Part shown: positions 1-8,309 of the stretch, piece after piece | Layout of the letters: every line of letters begins with the position of its first letter | Numbering within the stretch: the stretch's first letter is position 1 | Origin: CAVPGH01 sp046726955 | GTDB taxonomy: Bacteria; Acidobacteriota; Vicinamibacteria; Fen-336 | NCBI GenBank assembly: GCA_046726955.1 | Contig: JBKPBQ010000391.1 | Location: 1-13,636, forward strand | Direction of reading: 5' to 3' | DNA length: 13,636 nucleotides | The notes under the pieces: model-generated | Seen by the model: the letters and a program-made list of their open reading frames with translations, nothing else | Told to the model about the DNA's origin: nothing | Database searches by the model: none | Made by a program: the position numbers and the translations under genes

Positions 1-1763
1 CCCTTGTACTTCTCCTCCACCACCCGCCGCTTCACCTTCAGGGTGGGCGTGAGCTCGCCCGCCTCCAGAGTGAACTCGCGGGTGAGGAGCGCGATCTTCT
101 TGATGCGCTCGAACTGCGCGAGGTCCGGCAGGAGGTCGGCCATGAGCTTCTGGTAGTGGGAGAGGACCTCCGGCCGATCCACGAGCTCGTCACGGCTCGG
201 CGTGGAGATGCCCTTCTCCTTCGCCCACTTCTCGAGGGTCTCGAAGTTCGGGACCACGAGCGCGGCCGGGAAGTTGCGCTTGTTGCCGATCATCACCACT
301 TCCGCGAAGAAGTTGTTCGCCTTGAGCCGGTTCTCGATGGGCTGGGGGGCGATGTTCTTGCCGCCGGAGGTGACGAGGATGTCCTTCTTGCGGTCGGTGA
401 TGACGAGGAAGCCGTCGGCGTCGAGGACGCCGATGTCGCCGGTGTGGAAGAAGCCCTCGGCGTCGATCGCCTCCGCCGTGGCCTCGGGCTTGTTGAAGTA
501 GCCCTTCATGACGTGGGGGCCGCGGGTCAGGATCTCGCCGTCCGCGGCGATCTTGACCTCGATCCCTTCCAGGGGCCGTCCGACCGTGCCCGGCTTGATC
601 CAGTCCGGCGTGTTCACGGTGATGACCGGGGAGGTCTCGGTGAGGCCGTAGCCCTCGCAGATGGTGAGGCCGGCCGCCCCGAAGAACTCCGCGATCTCGC
701 GGGATAGCGGAGCGCCACCGGACACGAACAAGCGCAGCCGGCCTCCCGTCCGCTCCTTGATCTTGGAGAAGACGAGCCGGTCGGCGAGCCGCTGCTTGAG
801 CGGCAGCAGGAGTCCGGGCGACGTCCGCTCCACCTTGTGCCGGAACCTCTCGCGGCCCACGCCGAGCGCCCAGCGGAAGATCCGCTGGCGGAACGGCGGA
901 TCCTGCGCCACCTTCTCGTTCACCCGCGCGTACATCTTCTCGTAGAGGCGCGGGACGGAGCTCATCACAGTGGGCCGCACCTCCCGCATGTTCTGGGGCA
1001 CGGCCTCGACGCTCTCCGCGTAGGCGATCGTCGCCCCGGCGTAGAGCATCACGTTGTGGCCGGCGGTGCGCTCGAAGCTGTGGCAGAGGGGGAGGAAGGA
1101 GAGGCAGACGTCGTCCGGTCCGAAGGTCGGGAAGGCCTTGATCGCGCCCAGGACGTTCGAGACGAGGTTCGAGTGTGTGAGCATGACGCCCTTGGGGTCG
1201 CCGGTCGTCCCCGAGGTGTAGATGAGCGTCGCGAGGTCCGTGGGCTCGACCGAGGCCGCGCGTTTGCGGACGATGTCGCGGTCCCCGGCCAGGGCCTCGC
1301 GGCCCCGCGCCCGGATCTCGGAGAGGGCGACGGTGCCCGGGATGTCGGCCTCGTCCATGCGGATGACGTGGCGGATCGTCTTGAGCTGGCCCTTGACCTC
1401 CGCGACCTTCGCGGCCTGGGCCGCGTTCGAGACGAACACGACCTTCGACTCGCTGTCGTTCAGGATGTAGAGCACCTGTCCGGGCGTGAGCGTCGCGTAG
1501 ACCGGCGTGTCCGCCGCCCCGGCGCAGAGCGTCGCGAGATCGGCGTAGGCCCACTCGGGGCGGTTCTCGCCCAGGATCGCGACCTTGTCGCCCTTGCCGA
1601 TGCCGAGGGCGACGAGGCCCTGCGACAGCTCCTCGACCCCGGAGCGGAACTCGTCGGAGGAGATCGCGCGCCAGGCTCCGTCCTTCTTGTGCTCGAGGTG
1701 CTGCGCCTTCCGGTACGTGTCCACGGAGTGGTAGAAGAGGTCGCACACGGTGCGGGGCTCCAT
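1..1763 (-). CDS. Long-chain fatty acid--CoA ligase (AMP-forming), 3' end cut by window edge
   Basis: Activates a long-chain fatty acid with ATP to an acyl-adenylate and then to acyl-CoA, the entry step to beta-oxidation or lipid assembly; it acts in the cytoplasm or at the inner membrane. Reading from the ATG at 1763, 587 codons are open to the left edge. Visible ANL-superfamily motifs are the P-loop YTSGTTGDPKG (residues 182-192), GYGLTET (371-377), HTGD (440-443), the hinge region TDRKKDILVTSGGKNIAP before the small C-terminal domain, and the adenylation lysine K576 in LTPTLKVKRR. Members of this FAA1/COG1022 group end shortly after this lysine, so probably fewer than about 15 residues are missing. 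The ATG overlaps the stop of the upstream fadR-type gene as TGATG, so the two are translationally coupled. The exact chain-length preference cannot be read from sequence. Confidence 0.95.
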   Translation of the reverse strand, partial: MEPRTVCDLFYHSVDTYRKAQHLEHKKDGAWRAISSDEFRSGVEELSQGLVALGIGKGDKVAILGENRPEWAYADLATLCAGAADTPVYATLTPGQVLYILNDSESKVVFVSNAAQAAKVAEVKGQLKTIRHVIRMDEADIPGTVALSEIRARGREALAGDRDIVRKRAASVEPTDLATLIYTSGTTGDPKGVMLTHSNLVSNVLGAIKAFPTFGPDDVCLSFLPLCHSFERTAGHNVMLYAGATIAYAESVEAVPQNMREVRPTVMSSVPRLYEKMYARVNEKVAQDPPFRQRIFRWALGVGRERFRHKVERTSPGLLLPLKQRLADRLVFSKIKERTGGRLRLFVSGGAPLSREIAEFFGAAGLTICEGYGLTETSPVITVNTPDWIKPGTVGRPLEGIEVKIAADGEILTRGPHVMKGYFNKPEATAEAIDAEGFFHTGDIGVLDADGFLVITDRKKDILVTSGGKNIAPQPIENRLKANNFFAEVVMIGNKRNFPAALVVPNFETLEKWAKEKGISTPSRDELVDRPEVLSHYQKLMADLLPDLAQFERIKKIALLTREFTLEAGELTPTLKVKRRVVEEKYK

Positions 1764-2413
1764 CAGCGTCCTCCTCGGGCGGCGGCCACGGTGGCGAGCG
1801 CGGGTCGGGAAGGGGCGGACTTGCGGGACGTCGCCGCCCCCCGCAGGAAGAGATCGACCACGGGGAGCGCGAGCTGCGCGAGGTCGTAGCCCTTGCCCCC
1901 GAGGACCCACGACGTGACCATCTCGTCCAGGGCCCCGAAGAACGCCTTCGTGGCCACCTTCTTGTTGAGGTCCGCGCGCAGCACGCCCTCGCGCTGACCC
2001 TGCTCCACCACCTGCGTGATGAGGGCGAGGTAGTCCCCGAGCCAGGACGCGGTGAAGCGCTCCATGAACTGCGTGGACTGCCGGAGCTCCACCTGGAAGA
2101 CGACCGCGAGGTCGCGGTTGCTTCCGAGGAGGCGCAGGTGGCGCTCCGCGATGGCGCGCAGCCGCTCGGGAGCGGTGGGGAGCGACGCGATCGCCTTCTT
2201 CATCGCCTCCGCCTGCTCCGCCATCACCTCGTCGAACAGCCGGACCAGGATGTCCTCCTTGCTCGCGAAGTAGAGGTAGATGGTGCCGTCCGCGACCCCC
2301 GCCCTCTTGGCCACGTCGGACACCCGGGCCGCGAAGTAGCCCTTGCGGGCGAAGACCTTCACCGCCGCCTGGAGGATCCGCTTCCTCTTGTCGTCGGTCC
2401 TGGGCCGCGCCAT
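1763..2413 (-). CDS. fadR: TetR-family fatty-acid regulator of the Bacillus FadR type
   Basis: Predicted dimeric repressor of fatty-acid degradation genes, released from DNA by long-chain acyl-CoA, as known for Bacillus subtilis FadR. The 216-residue protein has the N-terminal TetR helix-turn-helix (about 10-57) with recognition segment VADGTIYLYFASKEDI (40-55). Its ligand domain carries blocks I recall from B. subtilis FadR: DLAVVFQVELRQS (101-113), ALDEMVTSWV and GYDLAQLAL. A basic, Ala/Pro-rich tail of about 25 residues follows the last family helix. I chose the ATG at 2413 because a GGGGAG ribosome site lies 5 nt upstream (2419-2424), the protein then starts just before the HTH, and upstream reading would cross the promoter and operator. 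It is coupled to the acyl-CoA ligase by a TGATG overlap. Function is inferred from family likeness plus the matching operator next to it. Confidence 0.9.
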   Translation of the reverse strand: MARPRTDDKRKRILQAAVKVFARKGYFAARVSDVAKRAGVADGTIYLYFASKEDILVRLFDEVMAEQAEAMKKAIASLPTAPERLRAIAERHLRLLGSNRDLAVVFQVELRQSTQFMERFTASWLGDYLALITQVVEQGQREGVLRADLNKKVATKAFFGALDEMVTSWVLGGKGYDLAQLALPVVDLFLRGAATSRKSAPSRPALATVAAARGGR

Positions 2414-2435
2414 CCGCTCTCCCCGGGGCTGCCGA

Positions 2436-2453
2436 TGAATGAACCGCCATTCA
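2436..2453. promoter_or_regulatory. FadR-type operator, 18-bp inverted repeat
   Basis: TGAATGAACCGCCATTCA has perfect 6-bp arms (TGAATG and CATTCA) around a 6-bp centre. It matches, from memory, the arms of the TGAATGA-n4-TCATTCA site bound by TetR-type FadR in Bacillus. It touches the predicted -10 of the fadR promoter and covers the expected transcription start, so binding should block transcription of fadR and the acyl-CoA ligase. Confidence 0.75.
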
Positions 2454-2482
2454 GTATGGCGAGAGCGGCCGCGGGGTGTCAA
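2453..2482 (-). promoter_or_regulatory. Sigma-70-like promoter of the fadR--acyl-CoA ligase operon
   Basis: On the minus strand there is a perfect -35 TTGACA (2482-2477), an 18-nt spacer, and a -10 CATACT (2458-2453, four of six consensus bases). The start point would fall near 2446, inside the FadR-type operator, leaving a leader of about 30 nt to the ATG at 2413. No such -35 is visible for the divergent folK gene. Confidence 0.6.
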
Positions 2483-2505
2483 GCCGGCCGGCGCTTCCGG
2501 CGTGT

Positions 2506-2511
2506 TAACCT
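2506..2511 (+). promoter_or_regulatory. Possible -10 box for folK giving a very short leader
   Basis: TAACCT fits a TAnnnT-type -10 and sits 12 nt upstream of the folK ATG, which has no Shine-Dalgarno sequence in front of it. Transcription would start only about 5 nt before the start codon. No clear -35 is seen. Confidence 0.35.
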
Positions 2512-2523
2512 GCGCGCGAGACG

Positions 2524-3027
2524 ATGCTTCCTCCCGTCTTCCTCGCCTTCGGCTCGAACCTCGGCGACCGCGAGCGGGCCCTCGACCAGGCACTCTTCTC
2601 CCTCGCGCGCCGGGGCTTCCGCGAGGTGAAGCGGAGCTCCACCTGGCTCACGGAGCCGGTGGGGGGGCCGCCCCAGGAGTGGTACCTGAACCGCGTGGTC
2701 CAGGGCGAGACCGCTCTTTCCCCGGAGGAGCTGCTGGAGGCGGCGCTCGAGACGGAGCGGGAGCTCGGCCGCGTCCGCCTGGAGAGGAACGGCCCCCGCA
2801 CCATCGACGTGGACATCCTCTTTTATGGTGACGAGCGGAGGCAGGGGGAGCGCCTGGTGGTTCCCCATCCCCGGCTGCCCGAGCGCCGGTTCGTGCTGGT
2901 GCCCCTGGCCGAGATCGCCCCCCGCTTCCGCCACCCCGTCCTCGGTCTCGAGGTCGCCGAGCTCCTCGCGCGCTGCCCGGATCCCTCCGAGGTGCGGCCG
3001 TGGGCGCCCGCGGAAGCGCACCGCTGA
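2524..3027 (+). CDS. folK: 2-amino-4-hydroxy-6-hydroxymethyldihydropteridine pyrophosphokinase (HPPK)
   Basis: Transfers pyrophosphate from ATP to 6-hydroxymethyl-dihydropterin, the step before dihydropteroate synthase in folate synthesis; cytoplasmic. The 167-residue length is normal for a stand-alone HPPK. Hallmarks are the N-terminal FLAFGSNLGDR (6-16), the pterin and loop region GGPPQEWYLNRVV (47-59), and GPRTIDVDILFYG (90-102), whose D95 and D97 correspond to the two magnesium-binding aspartates. The usual tryptophan before GPRT is asparagine here. VPHPRLPERRFVLVPLAEIAP (113-133) is the usual C-terminal block. The ATG at 2524 lacks a Shine-Dalgarno site but follows a TAnnnT box, consistent with a near-leaderless message. 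The stop TGA overlaps the ATG of the next gene, so it forms an operon with the deoxynucleoside kinase. No folB or folP is in the window. Confidence 0.95.
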   Translation: MLPPVFLAFGSNLGDRERALDQALFSLARRGFREVKRSSTWLTEPVGGPPQEWYLNRVVQGETALSPEELLEAALETERELGRVRLERNGPRTIDVDILFYGDERRQGERLVVPHPRLPERRFVLVPLAEIAPRFRHPVLGLEVAELLARCPDPSEVRPWAPAEAHR

Positions 3028-3668
3028 TGGCCTTCCACTACATCGCGGTCGAAGGGGCGATCGGGGTGGGCAAGACCGCGGTGGTGGAGCGGCTCGCCGA
3101 GCGCCTCGACGCCACGACCGTGCTCGAGGAGTGGGGGCAGAACCCCTTCCTCAAGCCCTTCTACGACGGGCAGGCGGGCGCACCCTTCCAGGTCGAGCTC
3201 TTCTTCCTGCTCTCCCGCTACCGACAGCAGCAGGAGCTCACGCAGCGCAGCCTCTTCACGCAGGCCACGATCTCGGACTACGTCTTCGACAAGAGCAAGG
3301 TCTTCGCCTATCTCAACCTCGAGGACAGCGAGCTGCTCATCTACGAGAAGCTCTACTCGCTGCTCGCGGAGGGCGTGCCCCGGCCGGACCTCGTGGTCTA
3401 CCTGCAGGCGCCCACGGAGGTGCTGATGAAGCGCATCCGCACGCGCGGGCGCCCGGAGGAGAGCCGCCTCTCCGAGGAGTACCTCGCCGAGGTCAACCGC
3501 GCGTACAACTACTTCTTCTTCCACTACACGACGACGCCGCTCCTCGTCGTGAACACGACCGACGTCGACCTCGTGAAGAACGCGGACGACCTCGACGACC
3601 TCATCCGGCAGATCCGGAGCATGGGCAAGGGCACGCAGTACTACGTCCCCCGCGGCAGCAAGGGCTGA
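3027..3668 (+). CDS. Deoxynucleoside kinase (dGK/dAK family)
   Basis: Predicted to phosphorylate deoxyadenosine and/or deoxyguanosine (possibly deoxycytidine) for dNTP salvage in the cytoplasm. In the 213-residue protein the P-loop GAIGVGKT is at 10-17, the EEW motif at 34-36, the SDYVFDKSKVFA segment (83-94) stands where the family has its DRS/DRY-like substrate-site motif, and the arginine-rich LID RIRTRGRPEE is at 136-145. The length and compact C-terminus are those of bacterial deoxyadenosine/deoxyguanosine kinases; thymidylate kinase was considered, but the EEW...NPF and FFLLSRYRQQ blocks point to the dNK family. I start at the ATG at 3027, which overlaps the folK stop (TGATG); an in-frame start at 3000 would only add 9 residues lying inside folK. 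Substrate choice cannot be decided from sequence alone. Confidence 0.9.
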   Translation: MAFHYIAVEGAIGVGKTAVVERLAERLDATTVLEEWGQNPFLKPFYDGQAGAPFQVELFFLLSRYRQQQELTQRSLFTQATISDYVFDKSKVFAYLNLEDSELLIYEKLYSLLAEGVPRPDLVVYLQAPTEVLMKRIRTRGRPEESRLSEEYLAEVNRAYNYFFFHYTTTPLLVVNTTDVDLVKNADDLDDLIRQIRSMGKGTQYYVPRGSKG

Positions 3669-3691
3669 GGCGGGCGGACCGCGCTCTCCTC

Positions 3692-3741
3692 GGAATACTT
3701 CTTGGTATTCCCGGCCGCGCGAGGGGCCCGAAGGGGCCCTC
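3692..3741 (+). terminator. Two consecutive hairpins after the folK--kinase operon
   Basis: First hairpin: GGAATAC / GTATTCC (3692-3698 and 3705-3711) with a 6-nt loop, conspicuously AT-rich for this region. Second: GAGGG/CCCTC (3721-3725, 3737-3741) plus an inner CCC/GGG pair after one G-G mismatch, closing on a GAA loop. Neither is followed by a T-run, so classical intrinsic termination is uncertain; they may act as a weak terminator or mRNA 3'-end stabiliser. Confidence 0.35.
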
Positions 3742-3749
3742 GACCCTGC

Positions 3750-3778
3750 TTGACGACGCCTTCCTGCTCATTCATCCT
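3750..3778 (+). promoter_or_regulatory. Weak candidate promoter for the SprT-like gene
   Basis: TTGACG (3750-3755) matches five of six -35 bases and a poor -10, CATCCT (3773-3778), follows after 17 nt, ending 15 nt before the ATG. The spacing supports it and the -10 does not. Two CTCATTC copies (3767-3773, 3777-3783) sit in the same stretch. Confidence 0.2.
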
Positions 3779-3793
3779 CATTCTCGGTCAACG

Positions 3794-4603
3794 ATGCGCA
3801 CGCCTGCCGGATATCGACCGCGTCAGCTCGCGCTGCCGTTCGACGAGTCCGCGCGCTGGGACGCCTCGCGGCTCGAGGCCGCGCTCTCCCGGGAGGCGGG
3901 CCGTCCCCTCGCCCTCACCCTCACCGAGAACCGATCCGTGCTCCTCTCCTTCCGGCGCGCGCACGGACGCGTGGAGCTGCGCCTCCACAAGATGTTCCTG
4001 CACGCGCCGGTGCCGGTGGTGCAGGCGCTCGCGCGTAGCCTCCGGCGCACGAGCCGCAGCGCCGACGGCGAAGTCCGCCGCTTCATGAACGACAACCTCC
4101 ACCGCGTGCGGGGCACGCGCCGTCCCTTCCCGCCGCTCACGAGCGCGGGACGCGCGCACGACCTGCGCGCGGTCTACGACCGGCTGAACGACCGCTTCTT
4201 CCAGGGCCGCCTCCGCGTGCCCATCACCTGGGGACGCGGGAGCGGGCGGGCGCGGCGGGGCGGGCTCACCTTCGGGAGCTACGACCCCGTGCTCGGCCTC
4301 ATCCGCATCCACCCCGTGCTCGACCGCCGCGACGTGCCCCTCTACTTCCTGGAGAGCGTCGTCTACCACGAGATGCTCCACCACCACCTCGGGGGCGTGC
4401 CCGACCGCGCCGGCCGCACCGTCTACCACTCGCGCGCCTTCCGTCAGGCAGAAGTGCTGTACCCCGGGTACCGCGAGGCCCTGGCCTGGGAGAAGGAGAA
4501 CCTGCCGCAACTGCTCCGGGCGAGTCAGGCCCTCGACCGCGAGCGCCGGGCCGCGAGACAGAATCCGCGCGTCGCACGCGGGTCTTCGCGCGCCCGGCCC
4601 TGA
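3794..4603 (+). CDS. SprT-like zinc metalloprotease-domain protein
   Basis: A 269-residue protein with a C-terminal SprT-like domain. The zinc motif HEMLHH is at 192-197 (HExxH with E193 as catalytic glutamate), and a third likely ligand, H212, lies in YHSRAFRQAE, the order seen in SprT/Spartan-type enzymes. The preceding DLRAVYDRLNDRFFQGRLRVPITWG (about 123-147) and FGSYDPVLGLIRIHPVLDRRDVP (about 160-182) are the normal start of that fold. Residues 1-110 form a separate basic region with a VELRLHKMFLHAPVPVVQALA block, whose role I cannot name. The tail is arginine-rich. Eukaryotic Spartan cuts DNA-protein crosslinks; whether this bacterial protein does is not shown. No signal peptide is present, so it is cytoplasmic. 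The ATG at 3794 is the first start after a non-coding gap and has no good Shine-Dalgarno site. The stop codon abuts an inverted-repeat element. Confidence 0.8.
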   Translation: MRTPAGYRPRQLALPFDESARWDASRLEAALSREAGRPLALTLTENRSVLLSFRRAHGRVELRLHKMFLHAPVPVVQALARSLRRTSRSADGEVRRFMNDNLHRVRGTRRPFPPLTSAGRAHDLRAVYDRLNDRFFQGRLRVPITWGRGSGRARRGGLTFGSYDPVLGLIRIHPVLDRRDVPLYFLESVVYHEMLHHHLGGVPDRAGRTVYHSRAFRQAEVLYPGYREALAWEKENLPQLLRASQALDRERRAARQNPRVARGSSRARP

Positions 4604-4697
4604 CAGGGTGCTGAAAAACCTCCTTCAACCACGCGCGTGCGCCCGCGATCTCCAACCCGAGGGCGCACCGCAATAGGTTAGTTTTTCAGCACCCTGT
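4603..4697. mobile_element. 95-bp MITE-like element with perfect 17-bp terminal inverted repeats
   Basis: ACAGGGTGCTGAAAAAC (4603-4619) is repeated exactly in inverted orientation as GTTTTTCAGCACCCTGT (4681-4697). A second, internal perfect inverted repeat GTGCGCCC / GGGCGCAC lies at 4637-4644 and 4661-4668. There is no coding sequence inside, and the ends look like insertion-sequence termini, so this is best read as a non-autonomous element or a decayed IS with both ends left. No target-site duplication is visible (left flank TG, right flank AA). It fills the entire gap between the protease stop codon, whose final A is its first base, and the exporter start codon 1 base beyond its end. As RNA it could fold into a long hairpin and act as a terminator or attenuator. 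Confidence 0.65.
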
Positions 4698-4698
4698 A

Positions 4699-6431
4699 AT
4701 GCCGCACCTCCGCCGACTCCTTCCCTACCTCCGCCGCCACCGCCGGAACGTGATGTGGGGGATCGTCTGCCTCCTCCTCACCACCGTCTTCTCCGTGGCC
4801 AACCCCTGGGTGCTGCGCCACGCGGTCGACGACCTCACGCAGCTCGTGACCCGGGAGAAGCTCTTCTTCTACGCCGGGGCGATCTTCGGCCTCGTGCTCC
4901 TCGAGGGCGTCTTCCGCTACTTCATGCGCATGGTGCTCATCGGGGTGAGCCGAGAGATCGAGTACGAGCTCCGGAACGACCTCTTCCGCCATTTCACGCT
5001 CCTCTCCGCGCGCTACTACCAGCAGAGCCGGATCGGCGACCTCATGAGCCGCGCCACCAACGACATGTCCGCGGTGCGCATGGTGCTCGGCCCCGGGATC
5101 ATGTACGCGGCGACCACCGTGGCCACGTTCGTGGGCACGGTGGCGATCATGCTCACGATCAGCCCGGCCCTCACCGCGCTCGCCCTCGTGCCCCTCGTCG
5201 TGGTGTCGCTCGTCGTCCGCCACTACGGACGGCAGATCCACGACCGCTTCGAGAGCGTCCAGGCCCAGCTCTCGACCTTGAACGCGGTGGCGCAGGAGAA
5301 CCTCGCGGGCGCGCGCGTCGTCAAGGCCTACGTGCAGGAGCCGCACGAGGAAGAGCACTTCGCGGAGGCCAACGAGGAGTACGTGCGGCGGAACCGCCGG
5401 CTCATCCGGCTCACTGGCATCCTCTACCCCGCCATCCAGTTCCTGATGGGCCTGGGGGCGCTCACCGTCCTCTGGCTCGGAGGGCGGATGGTGGTCGCGG
5501 GGACGATCACTCTCGGGCAGTTCGTGGCCTTCGGCGTCTACCTGGGCATGCTCAACTGGCCGATGATCGCGCTCGGCTGGGTGGTGAACCTCTTCGAGCG
5601 CGGCGAGGCCTCGATGGGGCGCATCCTCCAGCTGGTGGACGCGGTACCGGACATCCGCGACGAGGATCCGCTGCCCCTCCGCGCCTTCCGGGGCGACGTG
5701 TCGTTCCGGAACCTCTCCTTCTCCTACGACGGTCGGCCCGTGCTCGAGGGCATCGACCTCGACGTCCCCGCGGGGACGACGGTGGCGATCGTGGGTCCCA
5801 CCGGCTCCGGGAAGACGACGCTCGTGAGCCTGCTGCCGCGTCTCCACGACGCGCCTTCCGGCACCGTCTTCGTGGACGGGCACGACGTGCGGCGGATCCC
5901 GCTGGCGCTCCTCCGCGGCTCCGTGGGCTTCGTCCCGCAGGAGTCCTTCCTCTTTTCCGACACCATCCGGGAGAACGTGAACTTCGGCGGCCGGGCCGAC
6001 GGCGAGGGCCGCGTGGAGTGGGCGACGGCGGTCTCGCAGCTCGACAAGGACGTCCGCGAGTTCCCGAAGGGCTACGACACGTTCGTGGGGGAGCGCGGGA
6101 TCACGCTCTCCGGCGGCCAGAAGCAGCGTACGGCGCTCGCCCGCGCCCTCGCGGTGGACCCGAGGATCCTCGTCCTCGACGACTCGCTGTCCGCGGTGGA
6201 CACGGAGACCGAGGAGGAGATCCTGAAGGGCCTCGAAGGAGTCCGGCGCACGCGCACGACCTTCCTCGTCTCCCACCGGGTATCGACCGTGAAGGACGCG
6301 GACCTGATCGTGGTCCTCCGCGACGGAAAGATCGCGGAGCGGGGCACGCACGACGAGCTCGTCCGCCTCGGCGGCTTCTACGCGGACCTCCACCGCCGCC
6401 AGCTCCTCGAGGAGGAGATGGAGAAGACGGC

Positions 6432-6435
<4 letters not shown>
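4699..6435 (+). CDS. ABC exporter half-transporter, degenerate-site subunit (MdlA/TM287-like)
   Basis: First half of a type IV (multidrug/lipid-type) ABC exporter of the inner membrane, 578 residues. An N-terminal six-helix transmembrane domain (about 18-300, with hydrophobic runs near 18-36, 58-80, 135-175 and 240-295) is followed by a nucleotide-binding domain with Walker A GPTGSGKT (366-373), Q-loop Q414, signature LSGGQ (470-474), Walker B ILVLDD (490-495) and H-loop H526. The residue after Walker B, normally catalytic glutamate, is D495, so this subunit's own ATP site should be hydrolysis-poor, as in TM287 and MdlA. The ATG at 4699 is needed for the usual elbow helix but has no Shine-Dalgarno site, because the inverted-repeat element ends 1 base upstream. 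It overlaps the second subunit by 4 bases. The substrate is unknown. Confidence 0.95.
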
Positions 6436-8282
<1,847 letters not shown>

Positions 8283-8309
8283 TCGGGCGCGGCGTCAGGA
8301 CCGGGAGCC

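Noticed and set aside
190..1746. A 518-codon minus-strand frame in the acyl-CoA ligase region.
   Set aside because: It is the wrong frame of the ligase; all ANL motifs read in the frame starting at 1763.
3767..3783. Two TCATTC half-sites before the SprT-like gene, resembling halves of the FadR operator.
   Set aside because: They are direct repeats 10 bp apart, not an inverted pair, and the gene has no link to fatty acids; chance is likely.
4678..6393. A 571-codon antisense open frame opposite the first exporter gene.
   Set aside because: Its product is an Asp/Glu/His/Val-rich string typical of antisense translation of GC-rich coding DNA, without recognisable motifs.
4755..6431. A long open plus-strand frame that runs through the first exporter gene and joins in frame to the second subunit, suggesting a 1175-residue fusion.
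   Set aside because: The upstream part is the wrong frame of the first exporter gene; its translation is Arg/Pro/Gly-rich with no domain, while the overlapping frame encodes a complete ABC half-transporter. The real start is the GTG at 6432.
8283..8309. Possible bidirectional terminator between the convergent exporter and ClpX-like genes.
   Set aside because: Only a 4-bp GGGC/GCCC pairing and no T-run can be found in the 27 bases.
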